Assembly (NCBI RefSeq): GCF_016801865.2
Contig: NC_068938.1
Location: forward strand, 223,526,663 to 223,590,662
Direction: 5' to 3'
DNA length: 64,000 bases
Source: Culex pipiens pallens
Lineage: Eukaryota; Arthropoda; Insecta; Diptera; Culicidae
Below are positions 11,501 through 22,026 of this stretch, in pieces. Each line of letters starts with the position of its first letter. Positions within the stretch are counted from its first letter, which is position 1. The notes under the pieces were generated by a model. That model saw only the letters and a program-made list of their open reading frames with translations, searched no databases and was not told where the DNA came from. A program made the translations under genes and the position numbers.

Positions 11501-12765
11501 CAACGATCCGATTTCTACTGGCAATTGGGATTCAACGAGGTTACCACTTCTGCCACATGGACGTGGTAACAGCATTCCTCCATGGAAACCTGGAGCAGCC
11601 GGTTTACATGAAAGCTCCAGATGGTGTTGAAGCAGCTAACGGATCTGTCCTGAAATTGAAGCGCTCACTCTACGGCCTGAAGCAGTCTCCCAAGTGTTGG
11701 AACGATCGCTTCCACCATTATGTGATCAGCATTGGATTTGTGCAGTCGAAAGCAGATTACTGCTTGTACGTGAAAGAAGATGCCGCCGGACTGCTGTACC
11801 TGCTGCTGTATGTGGACGATCTGATGGTTTGCGGAAGTGATCTGAAAGCCATTGAGAACTTGAAGGTGGTGCTGTCTGCAGAGTTCCGCATGAAAGACCT
11901 CGGCTGTGTCGAGCATTTCATGGGAATGCGCATCGCGATCGATCGAGATCGTGGGAGAGTCACAATCAGTCAGGCCGTTTTCGCCGAATCCATTTTGGAG
12001 CGTTTCGGCATGCAATCGTGCAATCCAGTAACCACTCCCATCGAACCCAGCACCAAACTTCGCCGGCCTGAGGGGGCAACGAACACGGACACTCGGTACA
12101 GAGAGTTAATTGGAAGCCTGATGTATCTCATGTTGGGAAGCCGTCCGGATCTTTGCTTTGCGGTAAGCTACTTCAGTCGCTTTCAAGATTGTGCGAGCGA
12201 ACAGCACTTCAACCACTTGAAGAGGGTGCTTCGTTACCTGCGGGGAACGAGTGCGTACGAACTGGTTTACTCTCGGAATCCTGACGCAGCGCCAATCACA
12301 GGATACGTCGACTCGGACTGGGCGAACGATTTGGATGATAGACGGTCGACAAGCGGGTTCCTATTCCAAGTCTACGGGAACATTGTGAGTTGGGCTACTC
12401 GAAAGCAGGGTGTCGTAGCTCAATCAACAACAGAAGCTGAATACATCGCAGCAGCCAACGCAGTCTCGGAGGCCCTGTGGTTCAAAAAGATGTTCGCGGA
12501 CATCCTTGAACCAATTCGTCACCCAATCCCAATCCAGGAGGACAATCAAGGTTGTTTGTTTGTGGCCAGAAATCCGGAGACGAAGAGAACCAAACATGTG
12601 GACGTCAAGTATCATCTAGTACGAGAAAAGGTGTGTAACAAGGAGGTGGTGCTGGAGTATGTTCCGTCTGAACAACAGGCGGCCGATATCTTAACGAAGC
12701 CGCTTCCACGAGGAGCGTTCGAAAAATTCCGGGATGTCCTGGGATTGGAAAGAGGAGGAGTGTAG
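8596..12765 (+). CDS. Copia-type Gag-Pol polyprotein, 1389 aa, intact
   Basis: The single polyprotein makes the particle, protease, integrase and reverse transcriptase/RNase H of the element. Domains in order are: copia Gag with the zinc knuckle CWRCKQTGHKSFEC at about 216; protease with IIDSGCTDHM (DSG at 298); pre-integrase LWHRRLAHLG at about 432; integrase with HTD497, D560 in RCDNGGEY and E596 in GEAERM (DD35E spacing); reverse transcriptase with YVDD at 1072-1075; RNase H with GYVDSDW at about 1238 and TEAEYIA at about 1279. A hinge after integrase holds three 12-residue repeats (RVTSADRFVSED type). The stop TAG lies inside the right LTR. The start is the first in-frame ATG, six bases after the primer site. 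GC content and codon use contrast sharply with the AT-rich surroundings. No frameshift or stop is seen. Confidence 0.95.
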   Translation: MEADKVGLPQFDGTHFAIWKFRVELLLEEKELSDHIEKEPTASNLALAEWKSKDVKARNLIVKCLTNDYVDSVRGKTTARQMWKTLLEAHEKTGAVSEMFLRKKLLALKYVDGESMEKHLASFDSIVTDLRAAGADVKTPEAITYLLETLPRSYDNVATALMTIDPETLTVAKVKANLLNEYVKQKERSGAGQEETKPAVFLGKADRRRKPFPGQCWRCKQTGHKSFECQAPEEGAGSSRESGGEVAVRLPTKKKAFQLRRPDAEEGEESVPRGGFAFMTKTTELKRKGGSEVTWIIDSGCTDHMVNDSSLFLAEQTLRNSYPVSLAEEGQAIAATKVGFISAMSYVQGKEYLCEVSDVLYAPGLRHNLLSVSRLEKAGFSVVFRNGVVELLDGNTIFAVGKRTQDLYELSFTLNRVEANSIQANVDRNILWHRRLAHLGMKSVRDLARRQMAKGIDSSITDSTELCEACIMGKHSRPPFRSRESRASRPLERVHTDVCGPITPATWDGKRYFVTFIDDCTHFTVIYLIASRDEVLPRFKEYKAMVEAGFDLPLSKLRCDNGGEYVSNEFKSFCRDSGVVVEYTMAYTPEQNGEAERMNRTIVEKGRAMIYDSGLPKEMWGEAVMCALYVTNRSPTRALKADVTPAEEWYGEKPDLSALRVFGCKAYAHIPKHKRGKFDPKSRECIMIGYDTNGYRLWDPVNRKLLLSRDVIFKEDEFPAIENPCERGSELRVTSADRFVSEDRVTSADRFVSEDRVMSADGFISDDRAEEVGGVTGVDGGPTAEEPVPEVEEEVSAVSDDEFFDSENPEQEERVQEAEVVLVEQEVSTVSAGGEEVNNEQDPLLVRKERSRRPPLWHQDYDMESSALLAEGNPDDVPVSYADIEGRSDETCWRRAIEEELSSLKINDTWDIVPNSAGKKVISAKWVFKRKLDKNGNPDRYKARLVARGFLQTHGVDYQETYAPVAKLATIRFLLAIGIQRGYHFCHMDVVTAFLHGNLEQPVYMKAPDGVEAANGSVLKLKRSLYGLKQSPKCWNDRFHHYVISIGFVQSKADYCLYVKEDAAGLLYLLLYVDDLMVCGSDLKAIENLKVVLSAEFRMKDLGCVEHFMGMRIAIDRDRGRVTISQAVFAESILERFGMQSCNPVTTPIEPSTKLRRPEGATNTDTRYRELIGSLMYLMLGSRPDLCFAVSYFSRFQDCASEQHFNHLKRVLRYLRGTSAYELVYSRNPDAAPITGYVDSDWANDLDDRRSTSGFLFQVYGNIVSWATRKQGVVAQSTTEAEYIAAANAVSEALWFKKMFADILEPIRHPIPIQEDNQGCLFVARNPETKRTKHVDVKYHLVREKVCNKEVVLEYVPSEQQAADILTKPLPRGAFEKFRDVLGLERGGV
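10789..10896 (+). repeat. Three tandem 36-bp in-frame repeats in the copia ORF
   Basis: Units begin CGTGTCACGTCGGCGGAT at 10789, 10825 and 10861. The first two are identical and the third has a few changes. Each encodes 12 residues in the integrase-RT hinge, so array length can vary without breaking the frame. Confidence 0.9.
12747..12760 (+). other. Polypurine tract of the copia element
   Basis: GGAAAGAGGAGGAG lies immediately before the right LTR and is also coding (end of the polyprotein). Its position and composition fit the plus-strand primer. Confidence 0.8.
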
Positions 12766-12935
12766 GTGTTTAACTTTCCATCCCCCTGGTCAAGCGCGTC
12801 ATCTGTCATCGACGTCTGTGCCATGTAGTTTAGTTCAAAGCAAATGACATTACAAAACACACGCGGTTTAGCAAACCAGAAATAAAGCCCATTTTTCGTT
12901 TAAAGTTAATCGGAGTTTAATCGCAAAAACCAGCA
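12761..12935 (+). repeat. Right LTR of the copia element
   Basis: The sequence is the same as the left LTR, and it supplies the TAG stop of the polyprotein in its fifth to third-from-start bases (TGTAG). It is followed by the target duplication TGTTC. Confidence 0.95.
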
Positions 12936-12940
12936 TGTTC

Positions 12941-15900
12941 ATCGTTTTCCGAGCATGTGATTTCGTGCGATTAACAATTAACGAATCCGCTTTGTATTGC
13001 AATCATCAGCTTTGAAAAAAAAAATCAATGGATTTTGTTTCAAATAATCGCAAACATGCTGAAAATGATTGTAAATGCAGAGGAATGTATATTAAATGGA
13101 ATTCAGATGCGCTTATAATTCTATTAAAATTTTGAAGATTTTTGAACTTTAAAGCGGGTGTGACCCAGGTAACCACGGGGTGACAAAAGCTTTGAAAAAT
13201 ATTTGCAACAGTCTATGATTTTTTTCTGAATTGATTCTGAAAATCGTGTATTCTGTTTTTTCATATTTGAAGAATAAAAAATTTTATAATTTGAAAATTA
13301 ATGAATTAATAAAATAAACAATTTAATATTTTTTTTATTTCGATTTTCAGATTCTAAAATTTTTTATAATTTTTTTTTTGTTTTTTTTTCATTTTATAAA
13401 TTTTTAAACCATCAAAAAATGCATAAATCTTAAAAACTAAAAAACAAACATAAATTTTAAAATTATTTTAAATTCTCAAAAACATTACAGATTTCAAAAA
13501 TTTTAAATTCCAGAAGATTTGAAAATAAAAAAAATTTAAAGCATTTTTTTATTAATTAAATAAAAAAAATCATAAAAACCCCAGTTCTCAAATAGATTAA
13601 AAATATGGAAAACTCAAAAATGAATTTTAATGCTATAAATTGAGAAATCTTGATTGTGGATCAAGAAATTACGATTGAAATTGTACATAATAGAAATCTC
13701 AAAAACATCAAAATAATAATACGAAAATATATCTAAATTTAATTAGATTAATTTTTTTTAAATTACGTTTTAAAATATTCTAGAAAAAAATAATCAAAGA
13801 TTAATAAAAAATTTCATATTTTTTAAAAAAATTCAAAAAGCACAAAGAAATTCAAAATGAATTTTTAAAATTCATAAATTGAATGAATTTTGTAAATTTC
13901 ATAAGTTTTATGAATTTGATTAATTTCATGAGTTCAATAAATTTCAAAAATTCATAAATTATATAAATTTTATTTATTTAAAAAGAAATACAATTTTATA
14001 AATTTTGTAAATTTTATAAATTTGGTAAATTTTATAAATTTAAATTTTATAAATTTAAATTTTATAAATTTTGTGAATTTAAAAAAATGGAAAAAATTAA
14101 AAACTTCATAATTTGTTCTTTTTATACATTTTATTTTGAAACAAAATCTATTGATTTAATTTATTTTTTTTATAAATTTTATTTTTTTTATAAATTTTAT
14201 ATTTTTTTTTAATTTCATAAATTTTCTACATTTTATATTTTTTTTAAATTTTTGTAAATTTTATGAATTTTAAAAAATTGTAAATTTCATAATTTAAATT
14301 TTTTAAGATGAATTTTATATAATCTAATCCAATAAATTTTGTATAAATTAAAAAAATATATATATTTTTTATAAATTTTAGGAATTTTTGAATTTTATAA
14401 GTTTTATAAATTTTATAATTAGTTTTAATTTTATAAATTTTGTAATTTTTATAATTAAAAAAGAATAAAATTTCAAAAATTTAAAACATTTCAAAAATTT
14501 CATAAATATCAGGAATTCATTACTTTTATGTATTTCATAAATTCACAAACTTAATAAAATTTATAAATCACAAAAAAATAAAATAGGAGAAATTTTAGTT
14601 TTATTGAAAATGTTAGAAAAAAAAACAAACATAAATTTTAAAATTATTTTAAATTCTCAAAAACATTACAGATTTCAAAAATTTTAAATTCCAGAAGATT
14701 TTAAAATAAAAAAAATAAAATTTTAAAAGCATTTGTTTTTATTAATTAAATAAAAAAATCATAAAAACCCAAGTTCTCAAATAGATTAAAAATATGGAAA
14801 ACTATAAATTGAGAAATCTTGATTGTGGATCAAGAAATTACGATTGAAATTGTACATAATAGAAATTTCAAAAACATCAAAATAATAATACGAAAATAAA
14901 TCTAAATTTAATTAGATTCATTTTTTTTTAATTACGTTTTAAAATATTCTAGAAAAAAATAATCAAAGATTAATAAAAAATTTCATATTTTTTAAAAATT
15001 TTCAAAAAGCACAAAGAAATTCAAAATGAATTTTTAAAATTCATAAATTGAATGAATTTTGTAAATTTCATAAGTTTTATGAATTTGATTAATTTCATGA
15101 GTTCAATAAATTTCAAAAAATCATAAATTATATAAATTTTATTTATTTAAAAAGAAATACAATTTTATATTTTTTTTTAATTTTGTAAATTTTATAAATT
15201 TTGTAAATTTTATAAATTTGGTAAATTTTATAAATTTAAATTTTATAAATTTTGTGAATATAAAAAAATGGAAAAAATTAAAAACTTCATAATTTGTTCT
15301 TTTTAAAATTTTATACATTTTATTTTTTTATAAATTTCTTAAATTTATTTTTTTTATAAATTTTATTTTTTTTATAAATTTTATAATTTTTTTTTTAAAT
15401 TTCATAAATTTTCTACATTTTATATTTTTTTAAATTTTTATAAATTTTATGAATTTTGAAATTTTTATAAATTTCACAAATTATGAATTTTAAAAAATTG
15501 TAAATTTTATATTTTTAATTTTTTAAGATGAATTTTATATAATCTAATCCAATGAATTTTATATAAATTTAAAAAATATATAATTTTTATAAATTTTGAA
15601 ATTTTTGAATTTTATAAGTTTTATAAAATTTATAAGTTTTATAAATTTTATAAGTTTTATAAATTTTATAATTAGTTCTAATTTTATAAATTTTGTAATT
15701 TTTATAATTAAAAAAGAATAAAATTTCATAAATTTAAAATGGATTTCAAAAATTTAAAACATTTCAAAAATTTCATAAATATCAGGAATTCATTACTTTT
15801 ATGTATTTCATAAATTCACAAACTTAATAAATTTTATAAATCACAAAAAAATAAAATAGAAGAAATTTTAGTTTTATTGAAAATGTTAGAATTATTTTGT

Positions 15901-16465
15901 TTTGGTTTCATTAAACATGAAAATTCCACTCGCTGAACTTCCAAGTTTTAGAATTTAGAAATTGTCATATTTCGATTAGCATGTCAAATTTCAAGATGTT
16001 TCGGGTATTGGAATTTCAGAATTGAGGAATGAAATGAGGAAGTTTTAGAGAATTCAGCATTAGAAATATTTTAGAATTAAAAATAAGTTGCGTTAAACAG
16101 GATTAACTTTCCCCTTATATCCAGTTAAACTCCAGTCCAGTAATCAACTGAATTTTATGCGTTTTCTGGAAGGAATTTTTAAAACTCAACCCTTTTTTTT
16201 GTAACAAGTACGTTTGTGTATATATTTTGCATATCAGTTGAAGTATGTTTTTTTTACAACGCTGTTGTATCTTTTTAAATGTATACTGCTAACAAAAATA
16301 ATTTCCGATGCTCAATCTAAGTACAGAAACGTATATAAGTGGAAGCATTCTCGGCGTCGAGAATGTTTCCTTTTTTTAAAGTGTGTGCTAGGCCAGGTCA
16401 TTTTTTGTATCTTTTTGTTGAAATCAAAGTTTGCAAATAAGTACTGCATGTTTTTTTTGTTCTTT
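12941..16465. other. Gene-free AT-rich DNA
   Basis: No coding exon is seen. It includes a dispersed repeat fragment at about 13020-13215 (AAACATGCTGAAAATGATT core) and the large duplication at 13436-15891. Runs of A, T and ATAAATTTT-like text dominate. Confidence 0.6.
13436..15891. repeat. Tandem duplication of about 1.2 kb of AT-rich DNA
   Basis: Copy 1 runs about 13436-14620 and copy 2 about 14621-15891. Both contain AATTCCAGAAGATT (13509, 14687), GATTGTGGATCAAGAAATTACG and CAGGAATTCATTACTTTTATG in the same order. Copy 2 is about 90 bp longer through extra ATAAATTTT repeats. Similarity is high between the low-complexity tracts. Confidence 0.8.
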
Positions 16466-18404
16466 TTAGGACGACGAATTGTTGTAATTCTGCCGCCCTC
16501 CCAGCTCCAGCAGGTACCGATCCGGGTGGTCGATCCAGTCGGCCGCGGTCAGCTTCACCGTCCGTTGCCGTTCCGCCTCCTTAATTTGCCAGTTTTTAAT
16601 GTCCAGCTGGACCTCGCGCTGCTGCGTATTGCCGCAGCCCCACACCTCGATGGAGAGGATTTTGTGCTGCAGGCCACGATGCTCCAGCTTCTCAAAGTGT
16701 TCGTCCACGATCAGGATGGGCTTGCGCGGGTCCGAGCCGGCGCGGAGCCCCTTCGGGTAGCCTCGGATGTGCGTGTTCAGGTAGAGACTTTTGGGCTTTT
16801 GCTCCAACATCACGAATCTGGAACGGGAGAAGGGGGGGGATTGTGAGTGGGTTGGAAGGATGTTTTTGTGGGTGAAGTACTGACTTGGGCAGCAACTGGA
16901 CACAGCAGCTGTCCTCGGAGCCGTAGTAGAGGTGCGTTTCGCGCCACTCTTGCGCGTTGGCCACGCAAAACAGCAGGTCGTCGTCGCAGCGAAACAGGAC
17001 GAGGTTCGGGCCGCGATAGCCGAGCACGTGGTGCAGGAACCGGTTCGTTCCGGCTCCGTCCTGGCGCGAGTCGTACAGCAGCGTCCAGTGGGAGGGCATC
17101 ATCGAGAGGAGCTTGGCCATGAAGACCTGGGAGGCCAGGTTGGTCGAGCTCGCGTTGTGCGGCGATTGGATCGACTGCGGTCGCGAGTAGATCTGCGGCA
17201 GGGCTCCGGCCAGCAGCCACGCCTCGGACAGTGGCAACAGCGGCTGCTGGATGATCATTCTTTCGCGGTCGGCCTGCGTCAGCGGCTTGCCCGGGTTGGA
17301 CGTCGTGCCGGTCGCACCGTTTGCCGCAAAGTTGGGACTGGCCTTCTCCAGGATTGGCGTTTGCAGTTCCAGGCCGTAGCTGCTTTCGCCGGCGTTGATC
17401 GCACTGATTGAAACCACGGTGTCGCTGTTGTTCTTCATGTTCTTGTCGATGATGGTCCGGTGAGAGGTGCTGAGGGCGTGCACGCAATACTTGTGGATCG
17501 GCGGAACCAACCGCGGAACGTTGTTCTCCAGCCACCGGCAAATGTAGCCCGAGCTGAGCGATTCCTTCGAAAAGAAGCACGACTGAACGACGGAATTTAG
17601 GGTGCGATCCAGCTGTGGAAGGGATAAAACAAGAATTAGAGCTGAAATCTAGCTCAAAATTTGACAATCGTGACAAATTACCGATTCCTCATCATCTTCC
17701 TTCTGATTGAATGCATAAAGGGCAAGAAACTTGTTTGAACAACCTCGTTTACAACTCCCGAAAAAAATATCAAAAACTCACCAAACGGCACGACTGCGGC
17801 CCGTCCTGGTAGGTGGACATCGACAGGTTGTAGCAGGTTCGCAGCAGTTCCTTCAAATTTTCCGGCTTGATCAGCTCGTTCTGATCGTTCAAATCGCCAA
17901 ACATCTTGACGTAGCTCTCCAGAATGACCGAATCGTCCAGGATTCCGAGGAACTTTTCACACTGCTGCCGGAAGGCCGTTACCCCCAGGTGGTCCGTTTT
18001 GGCCCGGCTGCTGTGGCGCAAGTACTGGAACAGCTTCATGCCCAGATCCGGAAATTTCGGAAAAACGTAGCGCTGCAATTTTAAAAGAATTCCTTCATAA
18101 ATCATGAAAAAAAAAACATCAAATTTAGAACCCTCACCGCGAAAACATCCCCGGTCACGCCGTTAATCCCGCGCTCGTCGTCGCACTTTTTGGCCAGAAT
18201 CTTGCCCAGTTTGTCCACCGGATGGTACTGGGCCTGGGCGCGGTCGTGCAGATCCGCCCCACTCGCCGTGCGGCTCATGCCCTTCACCGAGGGGCCACTT
18301 CCTCCGGCAGGATGCTCCTGCACCTGCCCGTTCGGATTGGACTGAACTGCGGTGGCCACTCCGCCGGAATGTCCACCCGCCTTGCCGCTGTGAGAATTTC
18401 CCAT
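16466..18404 (-). CDS. MEAK7: TLDc-domain protein, MEAK7/TLDC1-like, five coding exons, about 552 aa
   Basis: In vertebrates MEAK7 is a lysosome-associated activator of mTOR signalling. Exons: 18404-18138, 18072-17782, 17702-17682 (21-nt microexon, KEDDEES), 17612-16885 and 16817-16466; the phases join without a stop. The start MGNSHS fits an N-myristoylation signal (Gly2, Ser6), as in human MEAK7, which begins MGNS as I recall it. The C-terminal part, roughly residues 350-535, is a TLDc domain: HWTLLYDSRQDG, GYRGPNLVLFR, FCVANAQEW and the closing EVWGCGN. The middle region is unlike other domains I know. The donor of exon 4 is GTCAGT, a weak site that still keeps frame (LLPK|FVMLEQ). The protein is longer than the human one (about 456 aa), mainly through the linker before TLDc. 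Assignment to the family is secure; the exact orthologue is inferred. Confidence 0.85.
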
Positions 18405-19017
18405 CGCGTTCGACCTGCGAAAAAAAAAATGAGTTTAATCAGCGATAATTCGAAGCAGAGTATAGATAACGATCCACCTCCACCTCAGCAGAAATAATTC
18501 TAGCGCAGTAAAAAAAAATCTTTGTCAACAAAAAATCGAGTTGCTGGATATTTATGTGAAAGACGATATTGAGCAGCAGCGAGTTCGATGACGAAAAAGC
18601 AGGCTTCACTGAACACCAAGATCTGGTGCGCCGTGGTGCGGTTTTCGTGTCACTCTAGAAACCAAACCGAGCTGTTTATTGTCACACCATAGCAACTGTA
18701 CCGAAAGCACCTTGGTACACCACCGGTGCACCCAAACTGTATAGGGACGTGGCGTTACATCGTGCTGCCACCTGGTTTTTTTAAGCGCAAGAGTGTAAAA
18801 GTGCTGAGTCATCGTCTAAAAATAGACGGCGTCCTATCTCGCCCAGCAAAATGAAGTCGATAAAGTAGTCGGTTTCGATGAGAAAAAGTGGAAAATGTGG
18901 TCTAAAAATAGCGACGCCATCCCCCTATACCAAGTATGCAACTCAACATATGGTTGATCCAAGTAAACCGGAGGCGACATTGTTTTGATTGAGGTTTGTC
19001 AGCCATCATTCACAACT

Positions 19018-19086
19018 TCGGGATGGCCTGGCGGTTGTTGTCTCCGTCTTTTAACCACGAGGTTCCTGGTTCAATCCTGAGTACAA
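19018..19086 (+). repeat. tRNA-like sequence (SINE head or tRNA relic)
   Basis: It has an A-box-like TGGCCTGGCGGTTGTTGTC and a B-box GGTTCAATCC 40 bases on, the spacing of a tRNA gene. The arms do not fold into a proper cloverleaf, so it is more likely a tRNA-derived SINE head than a working gene. Confidence 0.4.
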
Positions 19087-19379
19087 ATATTTTTGAGGAT
19101 TTTTTTTTCAATATTTGCTGTCAAAATTACTGATTATATACATTTTTTAAGTAACTTCTTCGAACCTGCGACGCTTTAGTCAAAGAGTTAGAAAATTGAA
19201 TGGATTTTTGTAGTGGAATAGAGAAAACGTCCATATTATACAGGCAGGTTTAAGTGAAAATGCCTATTTCAGGATTATATGCACGAGAAGTTAAAGTTTA
19301 TATTTCATGACACTACGAAATTGTATTCCTAAAGAATTATTCTGAACAAATAAAAATCATTCAAAAATAAAATAATAAA

Positions 19380-19446
19380 TGTCGAGGTTCGAACCAAGAA
19401 CATTTTGCTTAATATTGCACTGCCTTTGACAACCACACCATTAAGA
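19380..19446 (-). repeat. tRNA-like sequence, opposite orientation
   Basis: On the minus strand TGGTGTGGTTGTCAAAGGC (A-box-like) is followed by GGTTCGAACCTCG (good B-box). It faces the tRNA-like sequence at 19018 across 300 bp of AT-rich DNA. Confidence 0.4.
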
Positions 19447-20064
19447 ACTGTTGGGTTAGGTTGGCTTGCTAGGCATAAAGAGTTCCAAACTTCTCCCGTG
19501 TGGTAGGCGCAGAAACCATGTCAGTTTTGTGTACCCGATCCACACCGCCGTCACACCAAACTTCGGTTTCGGTGCACCGATCAAGCTACCGAGCTGTGTC
19601 GGGTTTGGGTCGTGACGAGAAATGGTGCGCATAGAAAAACCGGTATGATAGCAAACCGTTGTCGCACCCGTCTAAAGGTAAGTCTGCGAAAAAGGCAAAC
19701 GAACGTCATTTTCTGCCTGGTTACTGCGCTAATCGCAAATTGAGTGAGTGGTAAAGAGAAGGAGGAGCAGCAGACGGAACACCTGATTAAGGGCAAATAA
19801 ATTGGAATTTTTCAAGGGAAAATTTGCAAACTCTGCAAACCAACTAACTTACCGCGCTCAAACAAAAGCTCCAGGTAAAAACAAAGTCGCACCTCGAGGC
19901 ACTTTCTACAACACGTAACAACACACAACCAGGTAGAACAAACAGGTGAAACGCGTTAAAAATTATAAAACTTGATGGAAAATCATTTTTTGCGTATTTT
20001 CGCTGCGAGAATAATGTAAAAGGACAACAACAAGCAGGGTGGAGGAGGTGGTGACAGCTGATTC

Positions 20065-20190
20065 ATAGAGCTTTATGACGTTTCGCGTACACACACTAGC
20101 GCACCATTTGATTTTGCTGGCCGGACAAAATTTAACCTCACTTTTTTTCGTGTATGTATACGCAATACATGCGCACGTAAATAACTCTAT
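20065..20190. mobile_element. Short MITE (ATAGAG...CTCTAT), copy 1
   Basis: ATAGAG and CTCTAT bound about 120 bp containing GCACCATTTG, TGCTGGCCGG and CAATACATGCGCACGTA. A close copy is at 34529-34655. Confidence 0.6.
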
Positions 20191-20619
20191 TGAGGGCGAT
20201 TGACAGTTGGCATCGTCGTCGTTGTACGATTGTACCCGGCACTGAAACGCTGATGCACGGAGAAAATCGAAATTTAGATTTTAGGCATTCTTATTTACGA
20301 ATTTATTAATTTTATGAATTCTAAAAAATTAAAAGCTATATAAATTTTATGAATTTATAATCCATTTAGAATTTGAAGAATCTTGACAAAATAATGAAAT
20401 TAAAGGTTTTATAAAACTGTATGTTTTTTTTCATTATTTTTTTATGGATTGAATTTTCAAAATTTTAGAAAAATAAGCTTATAGGACCTTTTTAAAAATA
20501 AAAAAAAAGCTCTTATACCTAGAATTGGTAGAATTTCAAAGAATTTTATGAATACATAGATTTAATGATTGAATTTTCAGATTTTTTTTCAATTTTATGG
20601 GCAGGAAATTTGAGAATTA

Positions 20620-21205
20620 GGTACTAAAGCCTTATGTAAATTTTTATGTACAACGATAAAAAAAAAAACGACATACACTCAAACCCCGATGGTTTGACAC
20701 CAACTGTTGTCAAACGAACGGGGTCACTTTTTAGTTTGACACCCTTTTTACACGGAGTTCACACACACTACAAAACATTTGCTTTGATAGTGTGCGTGAG
20801 CGCCGTGTAAAAAGTGACAGTTCGTCACTTTTTAGTTTGACTTTGACCAACCAACGGGGTACAAACTAAAAAAGTGTCAAACGAAAAAGTGACCAACCAC
20901 CGGGGGTTGAGTGTAAAAACATTTCTGATCACTTTTATTTTATTTTAATGCAAACATTTTTTTGACAAGACAACATTTTTTCGATGGATCAACTATGGTC
21001 TCGACTATGGTCCCCTTGGAACGAGCTGTCAAGTAAGAGCTTTTCTGTCAAGAAGGACCGCGAGGTTAATTTTTCAAAATTGATTTAAAAATCCATTTTA
21101 AACTCTTTGTGGTCGTACAAAGGGTCATTGTAATCAGAAAAATAAGCTTTATAGCTGTAAACAATAATATCAGCAACCTAAGCTTCAATTCAGGACGACT
21201 TATCG
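20620..21205. repeat. Dispersed repeat R47, copy 1, interrupted by a TA-MITE
   Basis: From ACTAAAGCCTTATGT onward, about 350 bp match 47095-47460. Shared text includes GACAAGACAACATTTTTTCG, GGTCCCCTTGGAACGAGCTG and CTTTGTGGTCGTACAAAGGG. This copy holds the 238-bp MITE at 20676-20913, absent from the 47 kb copy. Confidence 0.75.
20676..20913. mobile_element. 238-bp TA-MITE (TIR CACTCAAACCCCGATGG)
   Basis: It is flanked by TA on both sides (20674-20675, 20914-20915). The ends CACTCAAACCCCGATGGTTT and its imperfect inverse CCACCGGGGGTTGAGTG form the TIR. The empty site at about 47145 has a single TA. The TA duplication fits a Tc1/mariner-like transposase. Confidence 0.8.
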
Positions 21206-22026
21206 CTCGGCAAAAATAAATGCCGAGTCTCGGCCAATTATAAGGCATTCTGTCGAGTTCTTGGCAAGAAGTGACAGTTACTTTGACGAAGTTCTGCATT
21301 TTTCTGCAGAACAAATCTTGTTCTGTTTTCGGCAGAATTCTGCCGAACTCGAAAATCAAGAAAAGGTGTACGTACAAGTTTAAAGTGTTTAGAATTTTTC
21401 GTTTTGTTTTTAAATTGTAAAATTTGACAAATTTTAAAAATTATTGAAAATTTAATTTTTTTTTGAAATTTGATATTTTTTTTTGTAATTTGTAGACTTT
21501 TTTTGAGATTCTTAGAATTTATAAATTATAAAATTTTAAAAATCTATGAAAAATATATTTATTTTTTAAATATACTTTGTAAGAATTATTTTTTAATTAA
21601 GTTCTTTTTTTTCGAATTTTTATCATTTAATTTAAAGATTATTAAAACCTAATATATAGGGATATTAAGATAAAAAATTTTTATTTAAGTCTGTTGGATT
21701 TTTAAACTGAATAAAAATATTTTCAAGAAATTTTCATTAGAAATTATTTTTTTTTAAATTCAGTTCAATTTTAGGTTTTTTTAACAAATTTTCAAAATTT
21801 TCAGAAAAGCATGAGTTTTTAGAATTTTAAAAAAATTAAAGACATTAATCAAGTAACAATGAGTTCATTTAGGTACATAACAGGGTTTGGAGTTCCTTTC
21901 AGCTGTGTGTTACATTGTAGTTCAATCGAAGGCAATATTACCACAGAGAACAGATGTATATCATTGAACAAACAGCATTGAAAAACGTGTGTAAAAATTC
22001 AAACCAAAATACGTTGAAAAGAGCTA

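Larger units (their letters stand above)
8403..12935 (+). mobile_element. Complete Ty1/copia LTR retrotransposon
   Basis: The 4533-bp element has 175-bp LTRs (8403-8577 and 12761-12935) that I read as identical, TG...CA ends and a 5-bp target duplication TGTTC (8398-8402 and 12936-12940). It has a primer-binding site directly after the left LTR, a polypurine tract directly before the right LTR and one uninterrupted gag-pol ORF. Identical LTRs and an open frame imply a recent, possibly still competent insertion. The family name is not recognised. Confidence 0.95.
18414..19853 (-). other. Probable 5'UTR intron of the TLDc gene
   Basis: The first coding exon is preceded on the minus strand by TTTCGCAG (acceptor; exon start 18414, ten bases before ATG). 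So at least one untranslated exon lies upstream. The best donor seen is GCGCG|GTAAGTTAG at 19853, giving a 1.4 kb intron. The untranslated exon would then be at about 19853-19950. Confidence 0.4.

Noticed and set aside
16214..16846. 210-codon plus-strand ORF over the end of the TLDc gene
   Set aside because: It is antisense to the TLDc exons and begins in AT-rich non-coding DNA.
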